Source: Cyprinodon diabolis (taxonomy: Eukaryota; Chordata; Actinopteri; Cyprinodontiformes; Cyprinodontidae). From it: 64,000 bases of DNA. Below, piece after piece: positions 55,352-64,000 of the stretch (its first letter is position 1; each line of letters begins with the position of its first letter). The DNA is taken from positions 20,041,377 through 20,105,376 of the forward strand of contig CM060080.1 in assembly GCA_030533445.1 (NCBI GenBank), given 5' to 3'. The notes beneath the pieces were generated by a model. The model saw only the letters and a list, made by a program, of their open reading frames with translations. It did not search any database and was not told where the DNA came from. Made by a program: the position numbers and the translations under genes.

Positions 55352-56116
55352 CAGTGTTGGGCAATGTTACTTTGAAAAAGTAATTAGTTATAGTTACTAG
55401 TTACTTCTCCCAAAAGGTAACTGAGTAACTAACTGAGTTACTCCACAATAAAAGTAACTAGTTACTAGTAAAAGTAAGTATTGCGTTACTTTTGCATTTC
55501 TCGCCCCCGTAACCCTCACCACCCAGCCCCCACCTTCTCGCCGTGTGTTTCAAAAGCCAGCTGAATAGAGCGGACGACAAAGACAAGAACCTGCAGAGAG
55601 TTTTGCATTTATTGCAACTCAACGTAAATGACATCAGGGGGGAACGCCATGTGAAGTTTTTTTAACAGGGCATTCAGATCTGCTGAGTATATGAAATTAA
55701 TAACTGGGGGTGTCTAATTCTGAAATCCTGTGTGTTTGGGTTGTTATAGATACTGCAACATCTATCTGTCTATCTATCTAGATGTATACTCTGTGTGTGA
55801 CATAAAATATGGATCTCCATCCCTGCCACAAAGGCCATCAAATAATGTTTAGAATAAAAAATACAGTAGGTTGAAAAGGCAGAGTATCCATTAATCCATC
55901 CATCCATCCATCCATCCAAATTTCTCCCTTTCTCCATATAGGCTATCATTTGAAAAAGGTTAATTGTGCGACCTGAGTAACGCGCAGTAACAGGGTGTCT
56001 GCAATGGTAACTGCGTTATAGTTACAGTCAAAGTAATTAGTTAGATTATTCGTTACTAAAACAAGGTAACAGCGTTAGTAACGGCATTACTTTCAACGCC
56101 GTTAGTCCCATCACTG
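55352..56116. mobile_element. hAT-type non-autonomous DNA element, second family
   Basis: 765 bp, ends CAGTGTTGGG and CCCATCACTG (inverted, one mismatch), flanked by the perfect 8 bp duplication CTCCCATG (55344-55351 and 56117-56124). The arms are full of GTTACT/AGTAAC words. Inside are TATC and CCAT microsatellites (about 55762-55780 and 55891-55918). No transposase. Confidence 0.9.
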
Positions 56117-56129
56117 CTCCCATGTAATT

Positions 56130-57590
56130 ATAAATAGCAATTTTTAAGTCAAGGCAAATATAAAGATTGAGACTCTCAGTTAATAAGTGATAATAAATAA
56201 TATACATATACATTATAAACACAATTTATGACAGTAAATCTCAGTGATTATTACACACCGTACCATTAAACAACAGGCATGATCAGATATAATGGTGTTA
56301 CAAAGAGCATGAATGCACAAGATAGTGATACATTTGTGATATAACCTTTAGTCAGGAGATGGAGAACACTGAGTGGTTCAGCAGTGTTGAAAGATCTCTG
56401 ATTTTATTTTCTCTCTTCAGGTAGCTATGTGAAAGCTGTGGGAAAATAAACTCTTGTCTCTCAATAAATCACTCAAATTCAGTTCTTTCTCCCTGAGCAA
56501 CATAGGAGATGTATTTGTACAAACTATTGGATTCTTCGGACATTATCAGAAAATCTCAAAGCATTATCTGATGTTGGTTTGTTTTATACATTCCCAAATC
56601 ATAGATAGAGTTATGGTTCAGATCATTCTTTGTAAACAAACCTGTTACATCAGACATCCTCTTTTCCAAAGAAATGGCAGGTAAAAATGACTTAACTCCA
56701 TGATAATTCAACTGTTTCATCTTGTACACATTACTAGGTAACATTCCTAAACATTTAAGGCTAGAGCAATCCTGGATCTTATCTCAGACAGCTGTAAAAA
56801 CAAATAAGTCCACTTTTCAGAAAAACTGGTCAATTTTCAATAAATTATTTTTCCTACGTATGTGAAGGTCGATAATCATGTTTTTTAAATAATTTCTTGA
56901 ACCACTCCAGCTCCAGACTCAAATCAAAGAATGTAATCTTGCAAAGAAGTAGATGGAGGCAATCTAAAAGTCATTTCTCAGGCGAGATTTATTGTTCATT
57001 ACCAGATGAGTCCATTAACATCTAGAAAGCTCATGAAATACTGGGGATAAAAGAGGAAAGATATTTTCAGAGAGTTGGATAACTAGAAGGTGGCCACTAC
57101 AACATAGATGATAAGCACTGGACATAAATAGGTAAGCCAGGTTTGATTTTTTAGCAGCTTTATCAGACATACATCACATAGCGTTTTAGCAACGGCCTCT
57201 CTGAATAAGAATGAGGCTGTGAGAGAGCAACTTCCTGAAAAGCTCTGTCTCGATCGGTTGGTGGTACCACCGACAACATTTGGCTCACAGACTCTACTTA
57301 CCAAAATGGAGATAGAGGATGGAAAAGGCCCAGAATGTATTTAGGGGTGTGGCCATGAATTGCTCTGAATGCTAAAACCAACATTTTAAGATAAATCCTC
57401 AGGCACTCAGATAACCATTGTAGTGAGACCAAAACAGAAGATATCTGAGCTATTATATTAGATTTGTTAAAATCCTAACTCGGTTTAGACTGTAGGGGAG
57501 CCAATGAAGAGTTTTTAGAAGTAAAAATATTAGACACTTTGATCTGTAACAACAAGGTTACTGTCACTCCCTCCCAACCTCCTACTTCAC
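56130..57590. other. Intergenic, possible old repeat
   Basis: No gene recognised. The stretch 57330-57545 (AAGATAAATCCTCAGG, TAGGGGAGCCAATGAAGAG) resembles part of a common fish dispersed repeat, weakly. Confidence 0.4.
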
Positions 57591-57706
57591 ACCCCTACAG
57601 GGTCAGACCCCACTCTTTGAGAATCGCTCATGTTGCCTAAAAAAAAAGCTTCAGTTTGTTAGGCTGCTAAGCATACCACAGCAGCAGTGGCATGATACTT
57701 GACAAA

Positions 57707-58178
57707 ATGTGTGTCAGAATCTTAATACTAACTCTAAACACTCTGCTGTTTTCAGGTAATCCGTGTTTCTAGTACCAAATTACAAGAACTTTCACTGTTA
57801 CAGTTTTAGTTTTTAAGTGTTTTTCTTTTTCACAGTTGAATTACTTGATGCAAATACATATTGTTTTGTTCTTCCACAGGATCCTCTCTCAGTAATCAAG
57901 TCCGCCAGACTCCACTTTACATCCAGGCAAATCCAGGAAACTCAGCCAATATCAACTGCTCTCACAGCATTCAGAACTACAACGTAATGCTTTGGTACAA
58001 GAGATCAGAGGACAGGCAGCTCCAGCTCCTAGGTTATAGGTATTTGGGCAGCAGTACCTATGAATCTGGAGCGAAAGTGGAGATTGGAGGGAGTGCAGAC
58101 AAATACCAGAACTGCACTCTGACAATAAAGGAGCTCAGTGTGAGCAGCAGTGCTGTTTACTTCTGTGCTGCCAGCTAC
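57707..58178 (+). CDS. TRBV: TCR beta variable segment V18, downstream of C
   Basis: Leader exon 57707-57755 (MCVRILILTLNTLLFS); V exon 57880-58178. First Cys INCSHSI, core Trp VMLWYKRS, second Cys VYFCAASY. Heptamer CACAGTG 58179-58185, 22 bp spacer, nonamer GCAAAAACC 58208-58216. Close paralogue of V17, with differences concentrated in the second hypervariable loop (YRYLGSSTYESGAK against YMYTVRSTIESGVE). Predicted functional. Confidence 0.93.
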
Positions 58179-58292
58179 CACAGTGATGCATATCTCTGCT
58201 CCTCGGTGCAAAAACCTCAACCTTCACTGAAAACCTATATATAGGAATAGCTACAGAAATTTGTATGAAGACTTTTTGAAAGGTTTAAAATT

Positions 58293-58790
58293 TAAGTCTA
58301 CAAACTGTGGTCAAAAGCCTTCAGCTGATCCAAAATGCTGCAGCCAGAGTTCTGATGAAAATTAAAAAGAGAGATCATATCTCTCCTGTCCTGGCTCTTC
58401 TTCGGTGGCATTCTGTTAAATCCAGAATAGAATTTAAACTCCTCCTTCTCACATATAAAGCCTTAAATGGCCAAGCTCCATCTTATATCAGGATATAATT
58501 GTTCCTTATGTTCCTAAAAGAGCACTTAACTCTCAATCTGCAGGTTTACTAGTGGTTCATGGAATTTCTAAAAGGAGAACCGGAGGCAGATCTTTTAGTT
58601 ATCAGGCTCCTCTCCTGTGGAACCAACTACCAGTTTTAGTCCATGAGCCAGACACCCTGTCTACTTTTAAGGCTAGACTTAAAAGTTTCCTTTTTGATAA
58701 ATCTTATAGTTTGAGTTGCTCAGGTTATCTTGAGCTATCTCTATAGTTATGCTGCTATAGGCTTAGACTGCTTGAGGACAGAGGGTCCGT
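58293..58790 (+). mobile_element. L2-type LINE 3' coding fragment
   Basis: C-terminal reverse transcriptase part of an L2 element: LIQNAAARVLMKIKKRDHIS, SRIEFKLLLLTYKALNGQAP, then in another frame GRSFSYQAPLLWNQLP and TLSTFKARLKSFLFDKSYS. 5'-truncated, one frame break. It starts within about 100 bp of the V18 recombination signal. Confidence 0.88.
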
Positions 58791-58799
58791 TTTCCATCA

Positions 58800-59915
58800 T
58801 TCTATCTCTATTCTCCTATCCTGCAGTATTTATTATTTCAATCTCTAACGCTATGCTCTCTGCTTTTTCTCATTGTAGCTTCATAAATCAGTCATAATCT
58901 ACAGTAGCTGTCTTTATCCATGCTGGGTCAGATCCCGATGTTTGAAAAAGGATGCAGGGAAAGTTTCTTACGCTCCGAACTCTCCTATACCTCTGTATTG
59001 TAGAGGAGCCACTGCACATGTTCAACGAGAGGTCCGAGAGACTTTTTGCGCCCAAGGGAGGAAATACGTCACCAATCTGACAAAAAAAAAGGAAATACGC
59101 TTTAGTAGTCATTAAAGATTAAACATTTATCTTTCACATCTAAAAACATATATATAGATATATTTTGAAATATTTTACATTTTAATCTAAAATTATATTA
59201 TATATATATATATATTTTTTTATGTCTTTATCAGTGTCATCGGGTGTGGGGAGATGCCCTAGCGCCCTCTATTGGCAAGCCGCCACTGGGTAGTTGACTG
59301 AACCATACAGGCCATAACAGACTCTTGTTTATGAGATTCGCATCATTCCTTACTGTGAGATATTTAATCACATTGTGGGCAAGCTGCTGCAGTTTTTGTT
59401 TTCAAAAAATGTGATTCAAAAAGAAACTGCTTCTCTTAGGAAGCTCTGTGAGGAAAATGTGATCTCCTCTGTATAACCGTAAGTACATAACTTACCTTAC
59501 AAAATTAGTCAAAATGTTTTTTTGGTTCTTAATAGATTAAAACACCCTTTAAAATCTCAAGCTTTTGTTAACACAGTCATGAGCTATATAAACCAAATAT
59601 GTATATAAAACTGAAAGCTTTCATAAAACCCTCAAAAGAACCAGTATAAGTCAAGGTGAGTCAAGTTCTTATAAAAAAAACAAGTCCTCATAAAATCAGG
59701 GCCCATAAAATCTATTACCTAGGAAAAATCTTTTTTTTACACCACACAAAACTTGTTCTCCAAATCAAGTATCTTTATCACCTGTAGAAAAAAAACACAT
59801 AGCATTTTTATTATCATATCATATACAGCTCCCCATAGGTTCATACTCTGAAATTGATTTTTTAATGCCAATAAAATTTAAGTCTTCCCTTTAACAAACT
59901 CAAGCTTCACTGATA
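58800..59915. other. Intergenic, no gene recognised
   Basis: AT-rich, with a TA tract near 59200-59214; nothing coding supported. Confidence 0.45.
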
Positions 59916-59919
59916 AACA

Positions 59920-60019
59920 AAGAGTCGAAAAAGATGAGCTGAAAGTAAATCTGTGTTTTGAAAAAATTAAAGACCCCACTGTAAGCAGCAGTTCCATTTA
60001 TTTCTGTGCTGCTAACAAC
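59920..60019 (+). pseudogene. TRBV: TCR beta V remnant V19
   Basis: Only the 3' end of a V exon survives. AAAGAGTCGAAAAAGATGAG corresponds to the framework-3 loop, and the better part (CTGTAAGCAGCAGTTCC, ATTTATTTCTGTGCTGCTAA) ends in YFCAAN. Heptamer CACAGAG 60020-60026; ACAAAAGCC at 60046-60054 is only 19 bp away. No leader or first half. Same family as V17, V18 and V20. Confidence 0.82.
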
Positions 60020-60412
60020 CACAGAGCTGTATATCAATCACAAATACAAAAGCCTTGTGTTTCACAGATAAGAAAATCCATATTTGCATAAACCTCATTT
60101 GGACAGATTGTAAAATATATTTTCTGATTAATTTTTGCAAGTTTTCAAATAAATTTGTGACCAAAAAAATCTACCTAATGATGTTATTGAACCTAACATG
60201 GAAAAACTATTATTTCCATGTAATCTCAAAGCTAAGCATTTTAAAACCTCCAAACATCCTTCTTTATGTCACTGTGGCCCCGCCCACCTACTGATTGATC
60301 TTCTTATTGTAGGTTTCACTGAGAGGAGAGGTTCAAAATAACTGCTAACACTCACAGTACTAACAATTTAAATGACAAAATCCCATTAAAAAACATAAAT
60401 GTCTTCCTGTTA

Positions 60413-60851
60413 ATGTTTGCTTTTAACACTGCGTTGGTTTCAGGTAATCAGACTTTAAAGTTTTTTCAAATCCCTGTTATTTACTCTGATGGTAAATTCA
60501 TTTATCTTACCATGTGTAATCATTAGATTCAAACCTGTTTTCTTTTCCACAGGCTCTTCTCTCAGCGATCAAGTCTACCAGACACCATTTTATATAGAGA
60601 AAAACCCAGGACAGAATGCCAGTATCAACTGCTCCCACAGCATTAGGAGCTACAATCGAATTTTCTGGTATAAGAAATCAGAGCACAGGCAGCTGCAATT
60701 TCTGGGCTACACTTATCAGACCAGCAGCAATGCTGAACTCGGAGTCAAAGTGTCAATCAAAGGGAATGCAGCTGAAGGAGATATCAGTACTTTGACTATT
60801 AAAGAGCTCACTGTAAGCAGCCATGCAGTTTACTTCTGTGCTGCTAGCTAC
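60413..60851 (+). CDS. TRBV: TCR beta variable segment V20, downstream of C, start codon shifted
   Basis: V exon 60553-60851 is intact: SSLSDQVYQTPFYIEK opening, first Cys INCSHSI, core Trp RIFWYKKS, second Cys VYFCAASY. Heptamer CACAGTG 60852-60858, 22 bp spacer, nonamer ACGAAAACC 60881-60889. In the leader, the codon matching the ATG of V17 and V18 is ATA (60395-60397). The next in-frame ATG at 60413 leaves a leader of only ten residues (MFAFNTALVS, exon 60413-60443). A CCCCGCCCACC box lies about 120 bp upstream. May be expressed poorly or not at all, although the V domain is sound. Confidence 0.85.
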
Positions 60852-61549
60852 CACAGTGCTACATAGTACCGGTGCTCAGTACGAAAACCTCCTCATTGTT
60901 GTGTTGTTCCTCAGGTTAAATGCTTTGTATTTGTATTTCAAGTTAGACAAAAGGAAAAACAGCAGCCAGTTTTTAGGAAGATGAAATAGCTGTGTGTGGG
61001 AAAAAAAGCCTCTACACGCTTAATAAACCGTGCAAATATTCTATAAGATGTGTGCAATGAAAACATTAATGTCCAAAAGTACACATTAACCCGCTAAAAA
61101 ACTATGAAACAAACAGCATAGTTGTAAACACACTGAATGGGCCTTGTAGCGACTTCGATCCACCAAGAGAGCCGCTGCTGGCTGAGAAGTTTTGTGCGCT
61201 GTGACGTGTCTCCAAGAAGCCATCCTGAGCCCCACCTGCTTTTTTTTTTTTTATTTATTCTCCAAAAAGTTACAAATGACAATGGTGACGGTCAACAGAA
61301 AAGTTTGACAAAACCTCCTCACCCAACTGCCTGTTGGGTTGACTCCTATCTTCTAAAATAACAAGGGACCACACCCCATAAACAATCACCCCAGAAAACA
61401 ACGTGGGCTACATTAATAATTGGCAATCCTTTTGGGGAAAGCCTGGTCTGATTCGGAGAGACGGCATCCATCCCACTTTGGATGGTGCAGCTCTTCTTTC
61501 TAGGAATCTGGCCACATTTATTAGTCCTCCAAAACCCTGACCACCCAGG

Positions 61550-62953
61550 GTGCAGACCAGGAAGCAGAGTTGTAGTTTAACACACATCTCTGCAGCTTCT
61601 CTACTGTTACCCACTCTTTACTCCATCCAGACAGTGTCTTGCCCACGACCAAAATCTAATAAATTAGCAAAAATTCCCAAAGGAGTAAATCATGATAATC
61701 TAATTAAAATCAAAATAACTCCAATTGGGGAAAAAGTTAAAACAATTAAATGCGGTCTGTTTAACAAAAGATCGCTTTCCTCTAAAAGTCTGCTAGTTGA
61801 CTTGATTTGTGATAATCACATTGACTTGTTTTGCCTTACAGAAACCTGGCTGCAGCAAGAGGATTATGTGAGCATAAACGAGGCAACTCCTTCAAGCTAT
61901 TTAAATTTTCACATACCCAGAAGTTCTGGGCGAGGAGGAGGAGTAGCAACAATCTTCCAGTCTGACTTACTGATTACTCCCAAAACAGTTAATACCTACA
62001 ACTCTTTTGAACATTTAACCCTTAATTTCCCTCATCCAAATTTCAAGGCAAGAAAACCTCTTCTTTTTGTAACTTTGTATCGTCCGCCAGGTCCTTACTC
62101 TGAATTTTTAGATGAGTTTTCAGAGTTCCTTTCTGATTTGGTATTAAATACTGACAGGGTCATCATAGTGGGAGATTTTAACATCCATGCTGACATTGAA
62201 GGCGATAGCTTAAGAGCAGCCTTTAATGCTATCTTAGACACTATTGGCTTTGTTCAAAATGTGAATAGTCCCACACATTCTCATCTTCATACTTTGGATC
62301 TTTTGCTGACATACGGCATAGAATGTGAAGAAATAACAGTATTTCCTCACAACCCTGTCCTCTCTGACCACTTTCTAATAACCTTCAGGATTACTTTAAC
62401 AGAGTTCTCCTCCCCCAAAAGAAGGTTCAATTTTAGTAGATCTTTATCAGATAGTGCAGTTATAAATTTTAAAGAATCTGCTTCACTTTCTCTCTACTCT
62501 GTGTCGCTGAGCAGTGCTGCAGAGTGCAAAAGCATAGCTTATTCCCCTTCACAGGTTGATGATTTTGTTGATGGGGTTGCTAGTTCTCTGCGTACTGCCT
62601 TAGACAACGCAGCTCCCTTGAAAATGAAAACCGTTGAAAATAGAAAGCTTGCTCCTTGGTTTAATGCAGAGCTGCGTACTTTGAAGCAAAATGCTAGGAA
62701 ACTGGAGAGAAAATATCGCTCCACAGGCCTGCGGGAGTCCTTCCTAGTCTGGAAAAATGGTTTACTGCTGTATAAGAGGACCCTTTGTAAAGCAAGAGCA
62801 GCATACTTCTCCTCATTAATAGAGGAGAATAAGAATAATCCTAGATTTCTTTTTAATACAGTTGCCAAACTCACCCAGAGCCAAAGCTCTGTTGAACCGT
62901 CCATTCCACCTGCTCTTAGCAGCAATGATTTTATGGGATTCTTTAAAAAATAA
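61550..62953 (+). CDS. L2 ORF2, endonuclease part, ended by frameshift
   Basis: Encodes the APE-type endonuclease and linker ([21 protein letters not shown]). It stops at 62951-62953 because a run of six A at 62945-62950 appears one base too long: with five, the frame continues as [12 protein letters not shown] into the reverse transcriptase. The annotated Met is only the first in the frame; the true ORF2 start could lie slightly downstream. Confidence 0.85.
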   Translation: MQTRKQSCSLTHISAASLLLPTLYSIQTVSCPRPKSNKLAKIPKGVNHDNLIKIKITPIGEKVKTIKCGLFNKRSLSSKSLLVDLICDNHIDLFCLTETWLQQEDYVSINEATPSSYLNFHIPRSSGRGGGVATIFQSDLLITPKTVNTYNSFEHLTLNFPHPNFKARKPLLFVTLYRPPGPYSEFLDEFSEFLSDLVLNTDRVIIVGDFNIHADIEGDSLRAAFNAILDTIGFVQNVNSPTHSHLHTLDLLLTYGIECEEITVFPHNPVLSDHFLITFRITLTEFSSPKRRFNFSRSLSDSAVINFKESASLSLYSVSLSSAAECKSIAYSPSQVDDFVDGVASSLRTALDNAAPLKMKTVENRKLAPWFNAELRTLKQNARKLERKYRSTGLRESFLVWKNGLLLYKRTLCKARAAYFSSLIEENKNNPRFLFNTVAKLTQSQSSVEPSIPPALSSNDFMGFFKK

Positions 62954-64000
62954 GATCATAAGCACTCCTCTATCCGCGATTGTACCTGAGGTAGTCATGG
63001 AATCTGAACCGGGTTTAGACTGCTTTGATCCAGTTGAACTTTCTGAATTAGCAAAATTATTGTCTTCATCTAAGCCTTCAACTTGTATGTTAGATCCAGT
63101 TCCAACCAGGTTATTTAAGGAGGTATTCCCTTTGATCTCCTCCTCCATTTTAGATGTGATTAATCTATCTCTGTTACAGGGATATGTACCTAAAGCTTTT
63201 AAGGTTGCTGTAATTAAACCTCTGCTTAAGAAACCGTCTCTTGACCCAGATGACTTGGTTAATTATAGACCTATATCCAATCTTCCTTTCTTATCCAAAA
63301 TTCTTGAGAAAGTAGTTGCCAAACAGGTTTGCGACCACTTACACCATAATGAACTTTTTGAAGAGTTTCAGTCTGGCTTTAGAGCTCATCATAGCACTGA
63401 AACAGCTCTGGTGAAAGTCACTAATGATATTCTCATGGCCTCAGATAATGGACTTGTATCTGTGCTCGTCCTGTTGGATCTTAGTGCTGCATTTGATACA
63501 GTTGACCATAATATTCTTTTAGAAAGACTTGAATATTTTGTTGGAATTAAAGGAACAGCACTAGACTGGTTTAAATCTTATCTATCTGATCGAATTCAGT
63601 TTGTTTATGTTAATGATAGATCTTCAACACGCTCAAAGGTTACCTGTGGAGTACCACAGGGATCAGTGCTAGGACCAATTCTCTTTACTTTATACATGCT
63701 CCCAATTGGTAGAGTTATTAGACAGCATGGGATTAATTTCCACTGTTATGCTGATGATACCCAGCTATATCTGTCTATAAATCCAGATGAAGCTAACCCA
63801 TTACATAGATTTCAGGCATGTCTTGAAGACATAAAAACCTGGATGACTCTTAACTTTCTGCTTCTGAATGCAGACAAAACAGAAGTTATAGTCTTTGGAC
63901 CAGAGTCTCTGAAAAAGAAGCTGATTAGCCAGTCACTTCATTTGGATGGGATTAAACTGATTTCAGATAATAAAGTAAAAAATCTTGGTGTTATTTTTGA
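62948..64000 (+). CDS. L2 ORF2, reverse transcriptase part, partial
   Basis: Continuation in the shifted frame without stops to the window end. Fingers and palm motifs are intact: [35 protein letters not shown], the first catalytic Asp in [25 protein letters not shown] and the catalytic YADD box in CYADDTQLY. Apart from the upstream shift it looks recently active. The C-terminal part is beyond the window; the L2 fragment at 58293 shows what it looks like. Confidence 0.88.

Larger units (their letters stand above)
61100..64000 (+). mobile_element. L2-type LINE, nearly full length, runs off the window
   Basis: Non-LTR retrotransposon on the + strand. Around 61395-61540 an ORF1 end reads NNWQSFWGKPGLIRRDGIHP, as in the esterase-like ORF1 of CR1/L2 elements. 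ORF2 then follows. Endonuclease region 61700-62400 holds [37 protein letters not shown] and LSDHFLITF (APE-type catalytic landmarks). Reverse transcriptase region from about 63170 holds [36 protein letters not shown] and [10 protein letters not shown]. One frame break at 62946. The element has no other stop to the window edge; its 3' end is outside. Confidence 0.93.

Overview
This window is from a vertebrate genome, almost certainly a teleost fish. It carries much of a T-cell receptor beta (TRB) locus embedded in AT-rich DNA full of fish-type transposons (Tc1-like, hAT non-autonomous elements, L2 and CR1/Rex-type LINEs, a restriction-endonuclease-type LINE and a tRNA-derived SINE). All immune genes lie on the + strand. 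I cannot name the species from sequence alone.

Layout. 1-29.5 kb: thirteen V segments (V1-V13, my numbering), each a short leader exon, a ~100-180 bp intron, a V exon and a 3' recombination signal with a 22/23 bp spacer. V5 and V7 are pseudogenes, and V11 is open but lacks both disulfide cysteines. 32.04-32.12 kb: one D segment with a 12-spacer signal on its left and a 23-spacer signal on its right; its 12-base core matches what I recall of mammalian TRBD1. 32.47-35.56 kb: fourteen J segments, two of them decayed, part of which is a three-fold tandem duplication of a J pair. 35.70-37.20 kb: one constant gene in four exons (Ig domain, short hinge, transmembrane, tiny cytoplasmic tail). A composite Ets/Runx motif at 37.67 kb marks a candidate enhancer.

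42.4-60.9 kb: seven more V segments (V14-V20, V19 a remnant) in the SAME orientation, downstream of the constant gene. V14-V16 are a recent tandem triplication; V17-V20 belong to the same family as V1-V6. Such V segments cannot form a retained coding joint with the upstream D-J-C by ordinary deletion or inversion, so a second D-J-C cluster further right is predicted. 61.1-64 kb: an L2-type LINE, frameshifted once, running off the window.

How it works together: in developing T cells RAG joins D to J (D 23-signal to J 12-signal), then a V 23-signal to the D 12-signal. The J splice donor then joins the constant exon (one base from J, two from C form the junction codon), giving the beta chain of the alpha-beta receptor. 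Every functional V, J and C exon here follows that phase rule. The longest other intervals have no recognisable gene, only repeats or unassigned AT-rich sequence.
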